Shown piece by piece: positions 34,931-46,985 of a stretch of DNA of 64,000 nt (its first letter is position 1; the number at the start of each line of letters is the position of its first letter). Under the pieces are notes generated by a model. It saw only the letters and a list, made by a program, of their open reading frames with translations, made no database searches and was not told the DNA's origin. The DNA lies in contig OX235270.1 of NCBI GenBank assembly GCA_944472135.2, forward strand, positions 143,173,632 through 143,237,631, in the 5' to 3' direction. The DNA comes from Trichobilharzia regenti (lineage: Eukaryota > Platyhelminthes > Trematoda > Strigeidida > Schistosomatidae). The position numbers and the translations under genes were made by a program.

Positions 34931-35151
34931 TAGATAAATAGTTAGCAAGTAATGTCGATTGCTTTTTTCTCTGTTACATTTATATAGCAAAAATTTCAGT
35001 AACATCTTTTGATGCGTATATTGAAATATATCGAAACCTCATGTTAATGATTTGTAAATAAATGAATAAACTAACGAAAATAGTGTTCTAATCGCTCCCT
35101 TCCGTTTGTTTACAGAGTCTGCTCACACCAAGTATTACAAAGTAACAGTAA

Positions 35152-37451
35152 ATGTCTGACACGCAAACGCTCATGAATTTATTCCACAAACTGGATAAAA
35201 GTGGAGATGGTTTTATTTCTCGGAAAGAACTCAGAGAAGGATTGATGTCCTCAGGGACATCACCGAATCGTATTGAAGTACGTTCAATCGAAACTACTGA
35301 ACAGTGGTTTGATAAATACTTCTTTTTTATAATGTCTGCTTTGCCTAATAAACTTCTATCGTCACAGTATTCTTTAGTATATTTACTCAAATTTACTTTC
35401 ACAGCCTGAAGTGTTGCTTGTTTTTCTACGACTAATTCTCATCCTGAAGTTAACTCTCCTTTTCCATTAGTTGCAAGTCCCTAGAATTAGAGGATGTGAA
35501 TGTTTGCCACTTTTTTTCTCAGAGAAGCTAACCAGCTCAAATTTTACAATAGCTTGAATCTTTAAATATTGCCATTATTAATATTGGAAGAAGACATATT
35601 AGCGGACAACATTGCTTTCATTTAGGTCTTCCTTGTATTAGATGTGAATTCTTACATCTAAGATAATCGAGAGCAGTTAAACAGACTTATACTACCGCCA
35701 CCCTTTGTTTGTCAAGCTCTAACTGACCGGTTATGACTGCTCAAGCGAAAGACAAGATACCTAGCTGTCCCGCTTCCATGTGTATCTACAAATTTAGTTG
35801 CTCCTGCGGAGACAGGTATACAGGGTGAACAACTAGACAGCTTAACAAAATGATGAGCGAGCATCTTCCTACCCTCATGGTTCGGTAAAGGCCAAATAAA
35901 ATCTATGTGGTGTTCTATTTTGGCTCATTTGATTGATAATGGTCACCAAGTGGACAAAAATAGTCCCTTCAAAGTTATCTAACACATTCCATAGAGCCTT
36001 TCGAATGGAATTCAAACCCGTCTTTTACAAATAGTCGAAGCTATGGGAATTAATCCGAGAGAACAATCCTAGTCTTTACATACAAAAGAAGTTTGTTCTA
36101 CCTTTGTCTCTCCCTTGCTTGTCTAGGTAAAGTCTAATTAAAATTCGCCCATTCTTTCTTATTTTCCATCTCCTTCGTACTTTTATGGTATTCATTTAAA
36201 CTCTGACCATCTGTCCATTTCACCTTTAGTATTACGTAACTTTTAAGACTTGACTTTATTTATTTATTGAATAGTCTACATATTACTACCTTCATTATTC
36301 TTATCGCCACCTGCTCAAACCTAATTATCATTATTTTTCTTATCAATATAATCATCGTTATCCATGACGTCCAAAACATGTAACATATAGTTATTATTAT
36401 TGTTAAAATTTTTGCATATAAATATATGTAAACTAGAGTAAAGCCTGAAGAAGATCCTGGGTTCAAACCCCGGTGGGTGCGCACTACTGAAAAGTCCCAA
36501 ACTAGGACGAAACTGATTCCAAGTACTCTTAGGTTTTTCCAGTGGTTCCCTAACCGATGTCAGCTTATGATGAAATCCTGTAGCCAATCACTCAATTCCC
36601 TACAAACTAATACTTGAAAACAGTATCGTTCACTTACATGTCTTGTTCTAATAGCTTAAATTGCAGCCGTCATCATTCTGTTACTCCTGTAAATTAAATG
36701 AAAGGCATAACTATCTCCTGAGGCCTTCCATGACATGAATTGTTCTTAAACTTCACGAAACCGTCCTAATAATTTTTATTTCACCCTGAATACTAGTTAC
36801 TAACTAGTGCAACATGTCTAGTCCTTTGTTTAGTGCAGACTGAATTCTGCCAGTCAAGTCTGCACTGTGGCCACTATGCTTCCAACCATCTAGTAGCACG
36901 TATCAGCCTAATTATAGAAACAGAGTTTATACAATATACGAAATTCTCAGAGTAATTTCTAGTAAAATATTTACTCCCCGTGTATGTGGAATCATTCAAA
37001 TGAGATATTGATCGACAGTATAACACATGACCATATGGCCATCCCATCTGAAACAAGAATCAGTCCTCTATGATATTATTCCGTCATTTGCTTCTTGCAC
37101 TGTATAGCCGTATCTTGGAAGTCGATTTAAACTTTGCGCAAATTCTTGTTGTTATCCGAAGATATATTTGGAGGATTAAAACAACAAAAATTGGTAGGAA
37201 GTAGATGTGTCTTGCTGCATGGAAATCTGTGTAGCCTACTGATTTTAGCAAGCCGTCTACACTTATAAAAACAAATTCTAATACTTATGGAATAAACTTT
37301 TATTTCACAACTAATACTTAATATCCATGACTATATGATATTTTGTTTTATGTACAATTCATAGAAGATGATGAAGCAACTTGACAAAAACCATGACAAC
37401 TTCATTACACTATGTGAATACCAACAAGTTATTCAAGCCAAAAATGAATAA
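35152..37451 (+). CDS. Two-EF-hand calcium-binding protein, copy 4
   Basis: 70-residue protein: exon 1 35152-35277 (42 codons, donor GTACGT), exon 2 37365-37451 (28 codons plus stop, acceptor ATTCATAG), phase 0. MSDTQTLMNLFHKL precedes loop 1, residues 15-26, DKSGDGFISRKE. Loop 2, residues 49-60, is DKNHDNFITLCE: position 6, normally Gly, is Asn, which tightens or distorts the loop turn, though Asp1, Asn3, Asp5 and Glu12 remain. A TTTGTTTACAG acceptor ends at 35115, 36 nt before the ATG, and could take a 5' UTR exon or the trans-spliced leader used by schistosomes. AATAAA is at 37519. The intron holds a PLE relic and a SINE-B. Function is inferred as a cytosolic calcium sensor or buffer. Confidence 0.87.
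35690..36130 (+). pseudogene. Penelope-like element, GIY-YIG domain remnant (in intron)
   Basis: Plus-strand pieces CIYKFSCSCGDRYTG (the Y..C.CG..Y.G core of the endonuclease), TTRQLNKMMSEHLPT, then a decayed LIDNGHQVD-like block and FTYKRSLFYLCL. Stops occur every 20-40 codons. Lies sense in the intron of copy 4. Confidence 0.6.
36445..36600 (+). repeat. SINE-B (in intron)
   Basis: B box GGGTTCAAACCCC, GGTGGGTGCGCACTA, then the hammerhead-like core CTGAAAAGTCCCAAACTAGG followed by ACGAAAC and AAGTACTC. CTGAAAA has one core change (G8 to A). Confidence 0.7.
36800..36915 (-). repeat. SINE-D end fragment (in intron)
   Basis: CCTTTGTTTAGTGCAGACTG, GTCAAGTCTGCACTGTGGCC: matches the outer part of the SINE-D arms at 61820-61870 and 27795-27840. 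Confidence 0.5.
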
Positions 37452-37524
37452 AAATGGAGTTTATTATTCGTTTGTAATTCAAATTATAGTAAAATAATGT
37501 TGACTGGTTTATATTTGCAATAAA

Positions 37525-37869
37525 TCTGTTTGTACAAAATGTATCACTTTTTTTTATTAACAAGTGATTAATGAAATATTGTGCAAAACTACTTTTAGTT
37601 TAATATAAATGAATTTCACACACCAGAAATCGTTTTATTGATAGTTCACGGGGATCTTCCACATCTGTGAAATGCGCTTTGAAGTTGATGTAGCGATCAA
37701 ATGGATATTCCGAGTAAGGAATTTCTAGCTGCACACCCAGGTTTCTCTTTTTGGCCAGCAAACTAGATGAGTTTAGGTGGCTGAGTGTGGAAATGACAGA
37801 AATACAGCGCTTACTAATAAATCTGTGTTGGTAATGTAGTTTTAGAACTAAGGTGTAATAATTTAATTG
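37525..37869. other. 3' flank of EF-hand copy 4
   Basis: Nothing recognised after the polyadenylation signal. A 95-codon minus-strand frame at 37600-37887 has no motif. Confidence 0.35.
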
Positions 37870-38245
37870 GTTGGAGGATTTCATCATGAGCTTATATCAG
37901 TTAGAGAACCATTGGAAAACCTGGGAGTACTGGATAGTTTTCCCATCCGTCTGGTTTGGGCTTCTTCAGAAGTACGCAGCCACCTTCAGGGTTCAAACAC
38001 AGGACATCTCGGTTACAAGGCGAGCTGGTTTGTAGACCGTTAATCCCTGGGACCCGATCCATTGGCCAACCCATGAATTCTAACTTTTGCCAATTCACGA
38101 CATAGCGTAACCACTTAGTAATATCTTCGATGAGTAACTGTCCTCACCCTCAACCTGCTGTACCCTACTGGCAACGGCTTCCCAACAGAACCTCAGGTAA
38201 CTGCCTGAATAGGGCCAGTTACTAGTGAGCATCACATCAATTTTC
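37870..38245 (-). repeat. SINE-B, near full length
   Basis: Reference copy of the family. In minus orientation it has about 200 bp of 5' sequence (CTACTGGCAACGGCTTCCC region), an A-box-like CCCAGGGATTAACGG, a B box GGGTTTGAACCC (37994-38011), GGTGGCTGCGTACTT, the hammerhead-like CTGAAGAAGCCCAAACC, then CTATCCAGTACTCCC and a GATGAAATCC end. tRNA-derived promoter joined to a ribozyme-like module. Confidence 0.75.
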
Positions 38246-38857
38246 AAGTATTAGTTTGTTGAGAGTTTTTTGTTTGATTGGTTGGAGAATTTCATGATGA
38301 ACTAACACCGGTTATTTAATTCATCTGAACTGTGATCAAAATTTGACTGAATAATTTTAAAGTATATGAGTGCCGAGAGAGAAGTATACATATGTAGAAA
38401 CTATATTTGTATAACCTCAGTGAAATTGAAATGAGTCATTCTAACGTATTTTGCGTTCGACAAACTGGTCCTAACTTTTTCAAGGGAGTTAATCGAAATT
38501 AAAATAACAAAGGTGTATTTATAAAAATTTTGTCCAATTATATGAGTCATGAAACAGGCATCAAAACACAATAAAATAATTACATGAACTGTGATCAAAA
38601 TTCGACTATTGTTAAACATTGTAAACAGTGTGTACTTTTGCATCAGAATTTCAGTGGTTACATTTGACTAAACTTCGCGGTCATGGATAACTGAATATGA
38701 AAAAGATATATTTGTATATGTGATATACAGTGATGTGTGTATGCATGTGTGCTTGAGGGGACACTGTAAATCATTTGTTAGCCTCTCCATAAGAAGATAG
38801 ACAATTGAGAATTTAGATGAAGTATGACTGATTACTGGTACATATCCATTTTTCAGG
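38246..38857. other. Unrecognised sequence
   Basis: Includes a direct repeat of TCATCTGAACTGTGATCAAA-like sequence (38326 and 38583). Nothing else. Confidence 0.35.
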
Positions 38858-39090
38858 TTAGACCACGGATTGACATCAGTTAGAGAACCACAGAAAACCA
38901 CGGAGTACTAGACAACCGTTTCATCCTAGTTCGGGAATCATCTGCAGTACGAACTACTGGATTTCAAAGCTAGGATCTTCCCGTTACAAGGTAAGCTCGT
39001 ATACCGTTCACCTATTAGGATCCGACTCAATGGTTCATAAGTCCTAACTTCGATCAATTCGTGATTTTAGCGCGAACACCAACCATTTTT
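38858..39090 (-). repeat. SINE-B, antisense
   Basis: In minus orientation GTACTG, CAGATGA, a TTCC/GGAT stem II, GAAAC, GGTTGTC, TAGTACTCC. Only one core base departs from CTGATGA. Preceded by the usual tRNA-like part. Confidence 0.7.
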
Positions 39091-39380
39091 ATTTATTAGT
39101 CAGGACTTACCACGTATCAGATAACATCACAGCTTCACATGTGATTTGACGAGTATTAATAAAAATTGTAACCCTTTGTGCCTTCTTGGCTTTCATATAA
39201 GGACATGTGTGTGATCAAAATGTCTTAAATATATTTGCGTTTAATGTAAATTACGCCTTCTTGTGGTTTTGTCGAAAATCAAAAAAGGAATTGATTGCTT
39301 TAAATAAAAAGACTAGCGTCTGTTAATTTCATCCGGTCGACCTTACTGCATGAAGCTGACACCAGAAATATTTTAAAGGG
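39091..39380. other. Unrecognised sequence
   Basis: Nothing recognised. Confidence 0.3.

Positions 39381-39381
<1 letters not shown>

Positions 39382-39414
<33 letters not shown>
39382..39414. repeat. (AT)n microsatellite
   Basis: About 16 AT units. Confidence 0.9.
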
Positions 39415-39417
<3 letters not shown>

Positions 39418-39504
39418 GGGACAAATATATATTCTCGTGTAACGTGAAGTATATATTAATTTATGCGATAAATTTCCTATGGGGATTTGGAATTGTTTCG
39501 GTGT

Positions 39505-39940
39505 CGATTTCGCTTCACGAACTGACATTAGCTAGAAATCCCTGAAAATTCAAGAGCACTGGATAGACGTTTCGTCTTGGGACTCATCATCCCAGCAACG
39601 ATTGAGCCCATGATAATCAGGTTACGTTGTCAGGCTCTTTGGTCATTCAACCAATTCGGCAAGGCTTCTAGATGAAGTAAGTGATCATGTAAGACATTTG
39701 GTTGGGGGGTAACACTATGTTATGAATTAAAAAAAGTTGGTATTCACGGATGTTTGAACTGCGGCCAACATGGCTGAATGGTCATCAAGCTGTGTAACTT
39801 GAAGATCCCGGTTTCAGGCACTGGTTATGTCGTGAGTAAACACTGCTGAAGAGTCTGAAACTTGGGCGGGGTACCTATTCTGGGCTACATGGTTTTCACT
39901 GATCTTCAACTGGAGTTGATTTGTAACGAAATCTACAATG
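39505..39940. repeat. SINE-C, head-to-head inverted pair
   Basis: Left copy antisense (39505-39680) with, reversed, TGATGAGTCCCAAGACGAAA, CGTCTATC and CAGTGCTC. Right copy sense (39755-39940) with tRNA-like ATGGCTGAATGGTCATCAAG, GGTTTCAGGC, then CACTG, CTGAAGAGTCTGAAACTTGG. A cousin of SINE-B with the same ribozyme-like module. Confidence 0.65.
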
Positions 39941-40374
39941 AAACATACTTTATTTACCAAAATATCAGTTGGAATTATGGAACACTGGTGCTAGGAGTGA
40001 TTTCAGACATTCCATTCAGATGATTCACTTCAGGTATTTTATTGGAAAGGTGCGTTCGCCACCTATACATAAAATCAATGCGTTATTGTAGATAATGTAG
40101 ATTGTATATCACATTGAATTATAAAAAAAATACTAGATAATAACCAGTATTCAATCGACGTTTTCTCCTCTTCAACAGTTAGGCTAATTAAATTCAGGAG
40201 GTGACAGTGACTAACCGATGTTAGTGTACGACACTCTATAGATTTAGCCTGCAGAAGTGGATATACAACGAAAGCTTTGATGAACTTACCACCTGAGTAT
40301 TCGTCAGAAACAAACATTACAGATTTCAAATACCGGCTACGGAAAGATTTTTAGTATTGGTTGTTTAGAGATTT
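39941..40374. other. Unrecognised sequence
   Basis: Nothing recognised. Confidence 0.3.
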
Positions 40375-40705
40375 TGTTTCATTAGTTGGAGGATTTCATC
40401 ATGAGCTGATAACTGTTAGATAACCACTAGAAAACCTTCAAATACTGGACAGCTGTCACATCCATCTAGTTTGCCACTCTTCAAAAGCACGCACCCGATT
40501 CAGGGTTCGAACCCAGGTCTTATGGTGTGCGAGCTCACCTTTTAACCGAGAGGTCTTGGGTTTGGACCCTGAAGGTGAGTGTTTACTGATGAAGAGTTCC
40601 AAACTAGACGAGGTGACAGCTTTCCAGTACTCCCAGTTGGTTTTCCAATGGTTCTCTAACCGTTATCATCTCATGAGAAAATCCCCCATCCAATCAAAAG
40701 TTTCA
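40375..40705. repeat. SINE-B, head-to-head inverted pair
   Basis: Left antisense (40375-40530): CAGGGTTCGAACCCAGG. Right sense (40535-40700): GGTCTTGGGTTTGGACCCTG, GAGTGTTTACTGATGAAGAG, GACGAGG, CAGCTTTCCAGTACTCCC. The two tRNA-like heads abut. Confidence 0.75.
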
Positions 40706-41418
40706 GTAATGGATATTTGTTAAGTTTGTTATATTAAGTGCTGTGCCTTTTGTGTTACGTTTTTCTGAAAGGAGTACATGAGGGTGATGAAAGAGTTGTT
40801 GAATGTTTATCAGCATGTCAAAAAAACTCACAAATACTGCAGTTATTTCCTTCAAGCGGAAGGTTAAGTTACATATTTGTCACTCAATGTCTGTAGCAGA
40901 ACAATCAGTGTGGAAATTCTTCCATTAACAATCTATTCACAATAGTGATACTTTTTTAAAATATTTCGGCTATGCAATTACTACGCTTTATTTACCTAAG
41001 CTGCCGAGCATTGTCCTAATGTCTAAATATCTCGTTCTGATTTATTCCTTACTGTATGACTTTGCTTTTGCTTGATCTCTAGTCCTACTTTTTCTCTTCG
41101 CTGTTTTTTGGTAGTTTTAATAATGATGTGTTGTTTCACGACTGAGACTTTGTTGGAGTGAAGTCAAGCTTAATCTGTGGAGTGAATGTTTACACTTGAA
41201 CAGTCTGTGGGAAACGTGTCTGTTTTTATTTTCACTCTTACTGACAGAGTTCTGAGGCCAACTTTTCAAGAATATTTTTATTCATCGTTAGATAATTTTT
41301 AATTGCGACCGGTCGACTAACTTTGTCGTACCTCTGAACTACCTGCTAGCATTGTTAAAGTAACTCCTTTTGATATATTTAGAATAATTTAGAATTTTGG
41401 GTTACTTGATAGAGTTTA
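40706..41418. other. Unrecognised sequence
   Basis: Nothing recognised. Confidence 0.3.
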
Positions 41419-41835
41419 GTGAGCTATACAAAAGAACGCATCGACTGGTTCCCACTTTTAGGCCGAAATACTCTGCTTTCGATCGTTATAATGCTTTTTC
41501 ACAATGTAGTAGCTACAAGAATCTCTGACTGGGAACAAACCAACAAAGAGCCGATTGCTAAAAAAACATGTAAGACAAAATGGCGATGGAGTGGGCATAC
41601 ATTGAGGAGGCTGTCCATTGAATTCGCGAACAATGCAGGCCTTCACTCGAGTGGGACCCCAATGAGAAGCAACGACTGGGTTGTCACTTCGAGGATAACA
41701 TGGAGTAGGTCGCGTGGGAAGGATGAGATGCGAGATTATGGCCAATCGTGAACCCAGCTGAAGAGGACATCAGAGAGTGGAACATAGTACAGATTTGCTA
41801 CTGAAGCCCTATGTTCAACTGGGAACCCAAAAGAT
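41419..41835 (+). pseudogene. RTE-type LINE C-terminus and 3' end
   Basis: The frame 41419-41751 contains RISDWEQTNKEPIAKK, then KWRWSGHTLRRLS and a MRSNDWVVTSRITWSRSRG end. These are the terminal helices of an RTE LINE protein (usual form W.W.GHTLR). The 3' end GAAGCCCTATGTTCAACTGG follows at about 41803. Its N-terminal 35 residues are unrelated upstream sequence. Confidence 0.65.
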
Positions 41836-41867
41836 AATGGTGATTACGAGAGTTCTTTTCAATGTAC

Positions 41868-42115
41868 ATTTTGTCGTGAATCCACATTAGATAGAGATCA
41901 CTGAAAACCGGAAGCACTGGAGAACTTTTTCGTCCTAGTCAGGAATTCTTCAGCGAGTTGCTGAATAGTCCAGGACCTTAGCCTAGTAACCTGAAGATCC
42001 CAGTTGCAATCCCTAGTGGGGTCATTGACATGCGTTACTGAAAATTCTGAAACTGGGACCAAACGACTGTACAGTCCTCCCTGGTTTTCAGCGATGTGGG
42101 TTCATGACAAAGTGT
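41868..42115. repeat. SINE-C, head-to-head inverted pair (left truncated)
   Basis: Left antisense (41868-41945) holds the reversed ribozyme-like module (TTTTTCGTCCTAGTCAGG). Right sense (41955-42115) has CCTAGTAACCTGAAGATCCC, a B-box-like GTTGCAATCCC, then TTACTGAAAATTCTGAAACT and CAGTCCTCCC. Confidence 0.6.
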
Positions 42116-43555
42116 TCATTGAAATTAATCCTGATCTGAGTATTACAGATCATACATATTAATCTTGTCTCTTTACAATTTTTTACTCTCTTTCACATCT
42201 GATAAGACCATATACTGGCAACACACTCAGCACTACATGCTTAATGAATGACTTTTCTTCAATAACATTCATATGAAGCACACAGAAAATGTAGGCAGGA
42301 ATGTCTGGTTTTAAAAACAAAAGTATTGAGGTGTATCAGGTCATCAGTCTCTGTTGAAAACTGTAGACAGAAGCTGTTTATCCTCATAACATAACAACTA
42401 TGATTAATTACAAGAAACAGGAATATGTATGTGTAAATATAAGCCCTACTCATATAATCTGAATTTGGAAAGATCAATACAAAAAGACGGCTAATAGAAA
42501 GATAAATGTTAATTAAAAATAAAATACTGTTGAATACTGCTTCATATTTTTCTCTAAACTTGCAGAAATGTGTTTTATGTGAATTTTACTAATCCTTTTA
42601 CAAATACCTAAGCAAATTCCTGCTTAGGAACTGATTTACTGTCTACAAAAATTAATGAGATCATCTCTACAAAAGACCGTTTTGGCATTTATAAGACTCT
42701 GAATAATTTGAAGGAGTAGTAAGCAAACTATAAAAGTAATTCAATGCACTTAGAAGTCACTGGTAGTTTTATTTGAAACACACAGTCCTGCGTATTCAAC
42801 ACCAGTTTATACCCAACCACTTTTATTTGCAAAGAACGTGTTATCACAGGTATTTTGTCTATAGACTTTGATCTGCGTGAATATATTATGACTATGATTC
42901 GCCAGTGTTTATGCACCACACTTTCATTATCATCAACCAGAATGTAATAAGTCCAACATCAAGACTTTGTGTACACACATTCAAAAAATTCATTTTGACA
43001 CAGAATCAGCGAATGAAATCACTTAGCTACTTCAACATTCACCTAGTTGAAGCGTGACTATTCATTAGGGTTGAACCGAAACTATTAAAAACAATTTTGG
43101 ATGCATTCGTGAAGAAGCAAACGCTGTTTGGTCATTTTTGGGTTCATCTGTGCAAAACTTCGGGCTACAAATGCTCTAAGCTGAAATACACCTAAGCCTT
43201 TAGTAAAATAAAGTTTTTGAAGATTAGTAGAGATTCCAGTGATGTGGACAGAATGACGTGCTGTTGAGAGTTTAAACGTCTATCTACTCAAAGCCATACT
43301 GAGATCCTCCTTGGATTTCCTAGCACCTAACAGGCAAGTGAATGCTACTTTTTGACTTCCGATGGCACGCTACTCAACAGTGAGTTTATCATTTCACTTC
43401 CTAATGAATGAGGCAAACAAATGAGGTACAGGATAGTACAGCCTCTTACTGACAATTCGGAATCTACCAAGAAGAACTGTTCTAAAGTAGTCGAGATTTG
43501 CAGCCTAGGCGAACGTTAGTGATATAGTTTTGTTTTCTAAGCAGGGTGATCTAAT
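42116..43555. other. Gene-free stretch
   Basis: 1.4 kb without a recognised gene or repeat. Confidence 0.35.
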
Positions 43556-43574
43556 TGCAAATATGTTAAAACCG

Positions 43575-43845
43575 GGCACTAAGGTCCAATCAATCGACGA
43601 GAAAATCGAAAATTAAATTCAATAATTAATATGACCCGTTGCATAAGAGGTGGCTCTCGTGGCCCAAGTGCTCTGGTGGATATCGCTTTGGCGTTTGAAA
43701 CTATGAGCACTCGGTTCGAGCCTCGGTGGGAACTTCATCATTCACTGAGCAATGTAGGTATATCCAACTGACGAGTCCCAAGTAAGACGAAGTGCGCAAT
43801 CTGCATTCCACTGCTACCCACCATCCACCAATTAAATTCTGTTGT
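43575..43845 (+). mobile_element. Sm-alpha element with Pol III promoter
   Basis: Order: a tail block (CAATCAATCGACGAGAAAAT, 43587-43606), then a sense unit with an A-box-like GTGGCTCTCGTGGCCCAAG (about 43651), B box GGTTCGAGCC (43713-43722), GTGGGAACTTCATCATTCAC, and the ribozyme region at 43762. The tail before the promoter implies a head-to-tail repeat of units. Confidence 0.75.
43762..43807 (+). ncRNA. Hammerhead ribozyme, mutated core
   Basis: ATCCAA, CTGACGA, GTCC-CAAGTA-AGAC, then GAAG instead of GAAA, TGCGCAATC and TGCATT. The lost A, a mismatch in stem II and the lost stem I pairing predict no activity. Confidence 0.7.
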
Positions 43846-44740
43846 CTAGAAAGTTTATTTAAGTTTTGCAGTTAAAGTAGCCGGTGCAGAAAGCACAAAA
43901 ATATCAATGATAAGGATTGTTCGTTATAAATGTAATAAATTCGTGTATGATACCTGCATGTGAGATTATGTTGTGTAGTTCAACGTGGTTGCAAATGAAG
44001 CTAGCATTATTTTTCATACAGTGCGTGGTATATATATAACACCGCAGTACCTGATACCAGGATTCTGATTAAAATACCCCAGTGTCTACTCACTGGGGAA
44101 GAAGATACTATCAGGGAGTTGAAATTGATTGTGTCCACTATAGGAAATGAATATCTCCTACTAAGATTTAGTTAAGTATTGTGATGATTCCCCATCGCAA
44201 ATAAATGTCAAAAGAAATAAGCAGAACCTTTAATAGTCGTAGCATAAGAGCGTATTTCCGTGCAATGAACACCTCACTCTCGGCGCTAGCAAGGCTTGAA
44301 CAAACTACTAGCAGATCTGCTTATACTCAATAAATATGCCGACTGTGGTGCTGTATATGCAGAAGAAACATTTAAGTGGACAGATATAAGCGTGAGAGTA
44401 CTTATGGTGCTTCCAAACACCTCAGTGGATTCGAAAACTTTAGGAAGCAAAACAGCAGTTCCATTACATTAGGTGGATATGGGATTCAAGAAGGATTCTG
44501 ATAGGTAGAACGTTCTACAGCCCGGTTTCGCCTCGTATAAACACAGCTTTACTTCAAAGTACCTAAATAAACAAGGGAATATCAAGTGTTTAAATAAATG
44601 TGACGCTGTGATATTAGCTGATCTGTGGCAAGAAATATTTAAGAGCTTATTTAAGAGCTATCAGAGTATTTGTACACCTCACCCTATAGATAATGAAAAT
44701 CGAATAATCACAGATACACATGTCGAAAATGGATAGACTT
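43846..44740 (+). other. Mostly unrecognised; possible PLE trace
   Basis: Around 44335-44460 the plus strand gives CGAVYAEE and ISVRVL-like pieces that recall a PLE endonuclease domain. Too weak to call. Confidence 0.3.
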
Positions 44741-44749
44741 TAGCATTTT

Positions 44750-45935
44750 CAAACCTGTGTGGGAGTCATTTGGTTCCAAAGCCTACAGTCTATTCCGTCC
44801 CAAAAAGAAGATGTTTTCATCGAATCGCCATGTAGCGGGGAAACAAACAGTAGTGTAATTAGTAAGACACCGAAAAAAACATGGTCAATCGTAATATAGT
44901 GAGTGCTACTTATAATAAGATATAAGTAGTATATCTGTTATTATTCCTTTACGTTCCCAGTGGAATGTAGGGCTTCAAGCTAGAGGCCCACAGTTTCGGT
45001 AGAAGTGGCATTTACTTCTATGGGATGGGGTTGCTAGCCTCATGCCAAGCCTAACCTTCCCTTTTTACCAGTCCATTTACTGGCTTAGCGAGGTTAGGGA
45101 GTACGTCGGTTGGCGGGGATCAAACCCCAGACCACATCAGGCATGGTTGGCGAACATTCTACTTCTGCGCCACTAACGCACAGTAAACAAATTCAGAAAA
45201 GCAATAAAATGTTTCGGACTCTGGAAAAGTAATCGAAGAACAGATCTGTGCGAAGAACGTGAGAAACAATGTGCAGGATCCAACAGGCTATCAAATATGG
45301 TGATATTCAACCAGTTTGGGAATGATGTGCAAATAGAGCAGTGGAGATATGACATAACGAATTTATGTGCCTGTAATGAGTTTGTCCTAATAAACATTCC
45401 TTCGAGTCTCAACGGCCCTTCTTTCCTATGGTAAGATGTGGTATACAACTTAGCTTATAGTTATGGGAATACCCCAGAGTATGCTCCACTACAGGCCTCA
45501 TCATTGCACGGCTGACCAAATCTCACACCATATACTGATTCACATATATGTTTGTGGTCACACATATGTAAGGAGAATTACTCGTGCTTTGTATGTAGAT
45601 GTGGAAGAACTATGTCCATATGGTTAGAAAAACAGATAAACTGTGAGACCTCGATAAACTCAGCCTATAGACTACCATCTTCTACTACTACTATAGCTAA
45701 ACACTTGATCGATATGAGTAACAGGACAGGTGTCAAAACAGATTCTCACGTTGTTTATAAAAACAGTCAAGGACCCTCACTGAACTCAAGCTCCCCCCCC
45801 TTCCATATCCGTACAAAACAATTTACTGCTACACTTATCCTAAATTCATAATCGTTGTCTGATTAGATAACCAAACATAGTGTTAATTATTCTTATTCTT
45901 GAATCCCTTATCTTTTTGTTCATCTGGCCTTTATT
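44750..45935 (+). pseudogene. Penelope-like element with nested SINE
   Basis: Shares blocks with the inverted copy at 56040-56890: GVIWFQSLQSIPSQK near 44763-44810, the GIY-YIG start CGHTYVRRITRAL in broken frames near 45555-45600, then TIAKHLIDMSNRTGVKTDSH and SQGPSLNSSSPP in the 45552-45851 frame. The tail GATAACCAAACATAGTGTTA matches too. A SINE sits at 44945-45182. Confidence 0.6.
44945..45182 (-). repeat. SINE-A2, antisense
   Basis: The left end is the reversed LINE-like tail (CGTTCCCAGTGGAATGTAGG, GCTTCAAGC). The right end is the reversed tRNA-like head (GGGGATCAAACCCC ... TGCGCCACTAACGCAC). Nearly full length. Confidence 0.75.
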
Positions 45936-46404
45936 TCCTCTGACAAAGCAATTTTTACAATGAAGCTTATCTCTGCACGGAGTCTGCAATGATAGCTGTT
46001 CATGCCAGAAAACATTCGAAAATAAACTTTCAGGATTTTCGTACTAGCAAACGTGTATAATATACTTCCAAAATTTACAGCATATGACGAAGAATATAAC
46101 TGCTGTGAAATTATATCCTGAATACTACTTTATTTTACTTTTTATTGTCAATAGCGCTCAACTTTGGTTTGGTTGACTACTTCGAACTGGTTGGTTTAAC
46201 CTTAAAACTTTTGTTATCCTTCTAAACAACACCGGGTTTCAGTGTAAAGTGCACTTATTTAAATTCTCCATGAAAGATGGAATTGTATCTCCTGACAACC
46301 ATTTTTGTGATTGCTTATCAGTTTACATCGATTGTTTTTTGTTGACTTGGAATTTGAACTTTCTCGTCATGTGACTTATTTATATTTAGTATTGGTCTTG
46401 TTAG
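45936..46404. other. Unrecognised sequence
   Basis: Nothing recognised. Confidence 0.3.
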
Positions 46405-46760
46405 GGATTTTGTTTGTTTGATAGGTTGGAGGATTTCATCATGAGGTGATATCACTTAGAGAACCATTGGGAAACCTGGGAGTACTGAACAGCTGTCATG
46501 TCCGCCTAGTTCGGGACTATTCAGCATTGTGCGCCCAACGGATTGGGGTCCTAATCCAGGACCTTCTGGTTACAAGGCTGGCTAGCTCGTAAGCCATTAA
46601 GCCACTGGGACCTGATCCAGTGGCCCATGAATTCTAACTTCTGCCAATTCACAACATAGTGCGATCACTTCGCAATGTCATCTTCGATGAGTAACTGTCT
46701 CACCTTCAACCTGCTGTACCCTACTGGTCACGGCTTCCCATTAGTCGGTAAGTTTCATCT
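46405..46760 (-). repeat. SINE-B, near full length
   Basis: Same order as the 37870 copy. In minus orientation AATG, CTGAATAGTCCCGAACTAGG, then CATGACAGCTGTTCAGTACT. The GAAA of the ribozyme is replaced in this subtype (GGACATGACAGC). Confidence 0.75.
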
Positions 46761-46869
46761 ACACTGATTCATTTGTTAATTGCTAATTCATCCAACTACC
46801 AGACTTTTAGAAATTTTACTGGCATTTTTGGTGAAAACCACTTACTATGGAAAATACAAACAAGTTCAC

Positions 46870-46985
46870 TTTATATTAAGGCCTGCGCTGAAGATGTTGT
46901 TTACAAGGTGGGGAAAGAAAGCTTCGTAACTAAATCAACCAGCTAAAATAACACAATCAAATCACAGTCAACCATCTGAGGTACA
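46870..46985. repeat. Diverged copy of the 21338 repeat arm
   Basis: TGCGCTGAAGATGTTG, GAAAGCTTCGTAAC and AACCAGCTAAAATAACACAA follow the order of the right arm at 21550-21625. Confidence 0.45.
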
